The notes beneath the pieces are model-generated. The model was given only the letters and a program-made list of their open reading frames with translations. It ran no database searches and had not been told where the DNA came from. This document shows, piece after piece, positions 62,640-64,000 of a DNA stretch of 64,000 nucleotides (position 1 is its first letter; every line of letters starts with the position of its first letter). Source of the stretch: Azorinus chamasolen (Eukaryota > Mollusca > Bivalvia > Cardiida > Solecurtidae); contig OY755244.1 of NCBI GenBank assembly GCA_963576725.1, positions 80,661,620 to 80,725,619 on the forward strand. The letters run 5' to 3'. A program made the position numbers and the translations under genes.

Positions 62640-63662
62640 TTAGTGATTGCCCTACTTTTCAACAGGCTCAGTTTATAAGCCCCGCCCACTGAGCAATGAC
62701 AAACTTGTATATAGTCACGTGATTATGGTACATCTAAAACATCATCCGTTTATGCAAAATACCCAGAAAACCCACCAATCAAACAAACGTCGTCTTTGTT
62801 AATATTCTCACGTGTTTATGTTTTGAAAATCCTACACAGTGAAACTGATTTCGCGCCTTTTTCTTGTAAACATTGCCATATTTGGCTTTGTCACGTAATC
62901 AAATATTCCCCGTCTATGTGTAAAACAGTTTGACACAATTTTCTGGAGGCAAAATAATAACAACAATAATGACAACAATCTGTCGTTGACCTGCTCTCTG
63001 GCACCGAGCAAGCAGACTTATCTAACGAAGATTTGTAAGCCGAGAAGACCCAGATCAGACAACTCCTATGCTGTCTTATCAGGGTCTACTCGGTTTACAC
63101 AGATTTAAATCTTCACTGGTACCGAAACCCAAACATTCATTATATTATTATCAGAATATTGAAATAAGAATAATTACAAAATATTACAGGTTTGATTGTT
63201 TATGTTTTGTTGAACAGATTACGGTTTCGAATACAGGTTTGCGCTTATTTCCTGATTTATTTGCTTATTTACATTAGTCCTTTTTCAATATAATCCTGCT
63301 TCAACAGGTGGGATTTTCGTGATTTATTTGTCCATTTTCTATTGTGTCTATAATTCTGCCTCTCAGTTTATTTGCCCAATTACTATTGACTCTATAATTC
63401 TGCCTCTCAGTTGTTTGCATTACAGTCTTCCTCTCCACGTTTTACACACGTGTACGTGTGTATACTCTTTCACGTCTCGATAGCGTCATAACAGCAACTC
63501 GTCCGATTTGTCTAGTAGTGGGCGGAGTTTTGTTGCGCATGCGCACTGGAAGGTTTGTCTTCGAAAGTTAGAGTCGATTTTATAAAAATTATGAGGATTA
63601 GAGTCTGAAAAATTTCAAAAATGCGGCTCGTTGATTGGATGGAAAAGTAGGGCAATCACTAA
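62640..63662. mobile_element. Family R element, 1.02 kb, 21-bp inverted ends
   Basis: TTAGTGATTGCCCTACTTTT at the left and its exact inverse at 63642-63662. Subterminal AGTTTATAAGCCCCGCCCAC (left) and GTGGGCGGAG (right) form a second pair. No transposase frame; it contains a TTAA-type hairpin relic. No clear target duplication, so the class is open. Confidence 0.72.
63035..63105. mobile_element. TTAA-type hairpin remnant inside R
   Basis: GAGAAGACCCAGATCAGACA / TGTCTTATCAGGGTCTACTC, keeping A opposite A. The surrounding termini are absent. Confidence 0.6.
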
Positions 63663-63724
63663 TTTGCCTTGCCTATGATTACTATTAACTAAGTGGCATA
63701 AGCATTTGAGAAACTATTGCCAGC

Positions 63725-63820
63725 TTGTCAAACAGTTAGGACCCTGATAAGATGCCGATACCAGGCGCCTCACCTGAATCCAAGTTGTTTACAAATGCGA
63801 CTCGTGTGGGATAAGGGTTG
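63725..63820. mobile_element. Family N copy
   Basis: TGTCAAACAGTTAGGACCCT, AGGCGCCTCACCTGAATCCA, AGTTGTTTACAAATGCGACT, GGGATAAGGGTT. Confidence 0.6.
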
Positions 63821-63840
63821 ATATAATTAATATTGATAAA

Positions 63841-63979
63841 ATCGCTGCCAAATTCTGTCGTCTGCTAACTTTGTCGTCTGCAACAAATTTTCATTCTTTT
63901 GATTTTCTTCATTTTTGTCTCATCTGGGTCCAAACTGTTTGCATAGGTAATCACAGATCCGGCATTGGCAGCGAAAGGG
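63841..63979. mobile_element. TTAA-type MITE, subfamily A, deleted copy
   Basis: Inverted orientation: TCGCTGCCAAATTCTGTCGT, CTGGGTCCAAACTGTTTGCA, TTGGCAGCGAAAGGG then TTAA (63980-63983). The left CCCTTT is lost and one hairpin arm is missing. Confidence 0.75.
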
Positions 63980-64000
63980 TTAACCGTCTTTTTGAAAATT

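Noticed and set aside
62640..63662. Protein-coding transposase in family R
   Set aside because: Longest frame is about 69 codons with no DDE or DNA-binding motif.

Overview
This window is eukaryotic, gene-poor and almost wholly repetitive. It most likely comes from a bivalve mollusc, probably a clam-like heterodont. That is an inference from the repeat landscape: an element with a ~160-bp tandem core resembling the bivalve pearl/BIV160 type, very abundant short palindromic DNA transposons with TA or TTAA target duplications, and (ATT)n/(TA)n microsatellites. No complete host gene, rRNA gene, intact tRNA gene or CRISPR array is visible. The coding matter I can support is the 3' end of a LINE reverse transcriptase (37691-38486) and a short fragment with an Ig-like signature (50358-50521, minus strand).

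The dominant feature is 1112-17238. It is a 16-kb inverted structure whose arms are arrays of a 68-bp satellite: about 4.1 kb in one orientation, then a 1.7-kb loop, then about 10.3 kb in the opposite orientation. Each arm ends in the same ~90-bp non-satellite cap, facing outward and almost identical. The terminal satellite variants run in the same order inward from both caps. The caps abut T-runs and a TA dinucleotide on both sides. This is the architecture of a foldback transposon (Drosophila FB/Galileo, sea-urchin TU), but no transposase is seen. The arms have evolved different higher-order repeats: a trimer on the left, and a 7-mer within a 24-mer plus a 10-mer on the right. A 513-bp repeat has inserted into the right arm with a TTAG duplication.

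From 17.2 kb to the end the DNA is a dense thicket of short hairpin elements. Class 1 (pogo-like) has CAGTAAAACC-type ends, a TA target and is usually ~204 bp. Class 2 (piggyBac-like) has CCCTTT-type ends, a TTAA target and is 120-260 bp; I call its subfamilies A to F. Further families are named G (GTGACCAC hairpin), H (CGAGGG hairpin, 4-bp duplication), I (AATAAA-containing), J (513-bp type), K (CCATGC palindrome), L, M, N (GGATCC...GAGACGCC hairpin), Q and R. Nesting is common. At 37.4-38.6 kb a LINE sits in a TTAA element that sits in a pogo-like element; the paralogue at 39632-39872 is the unfilled site. Other TTAA elements share target sites head to tail (39181-39876) or have become tandem arrays (40446-41420).

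Two properties cut across families. The same hairpin apex, GCTCCTATAGGAGC, sits at the centre of elements with unrelated ends and target sites. Most TTAA-type and N-type hairpins also keep one A opposite A (T opposite T on the other strand) in an otherwise paired stem. Coordinates of repeat ends are exact where a target duplication is quoted and approximate elsewhere. All superfamily names rest on termini and target sites alone.
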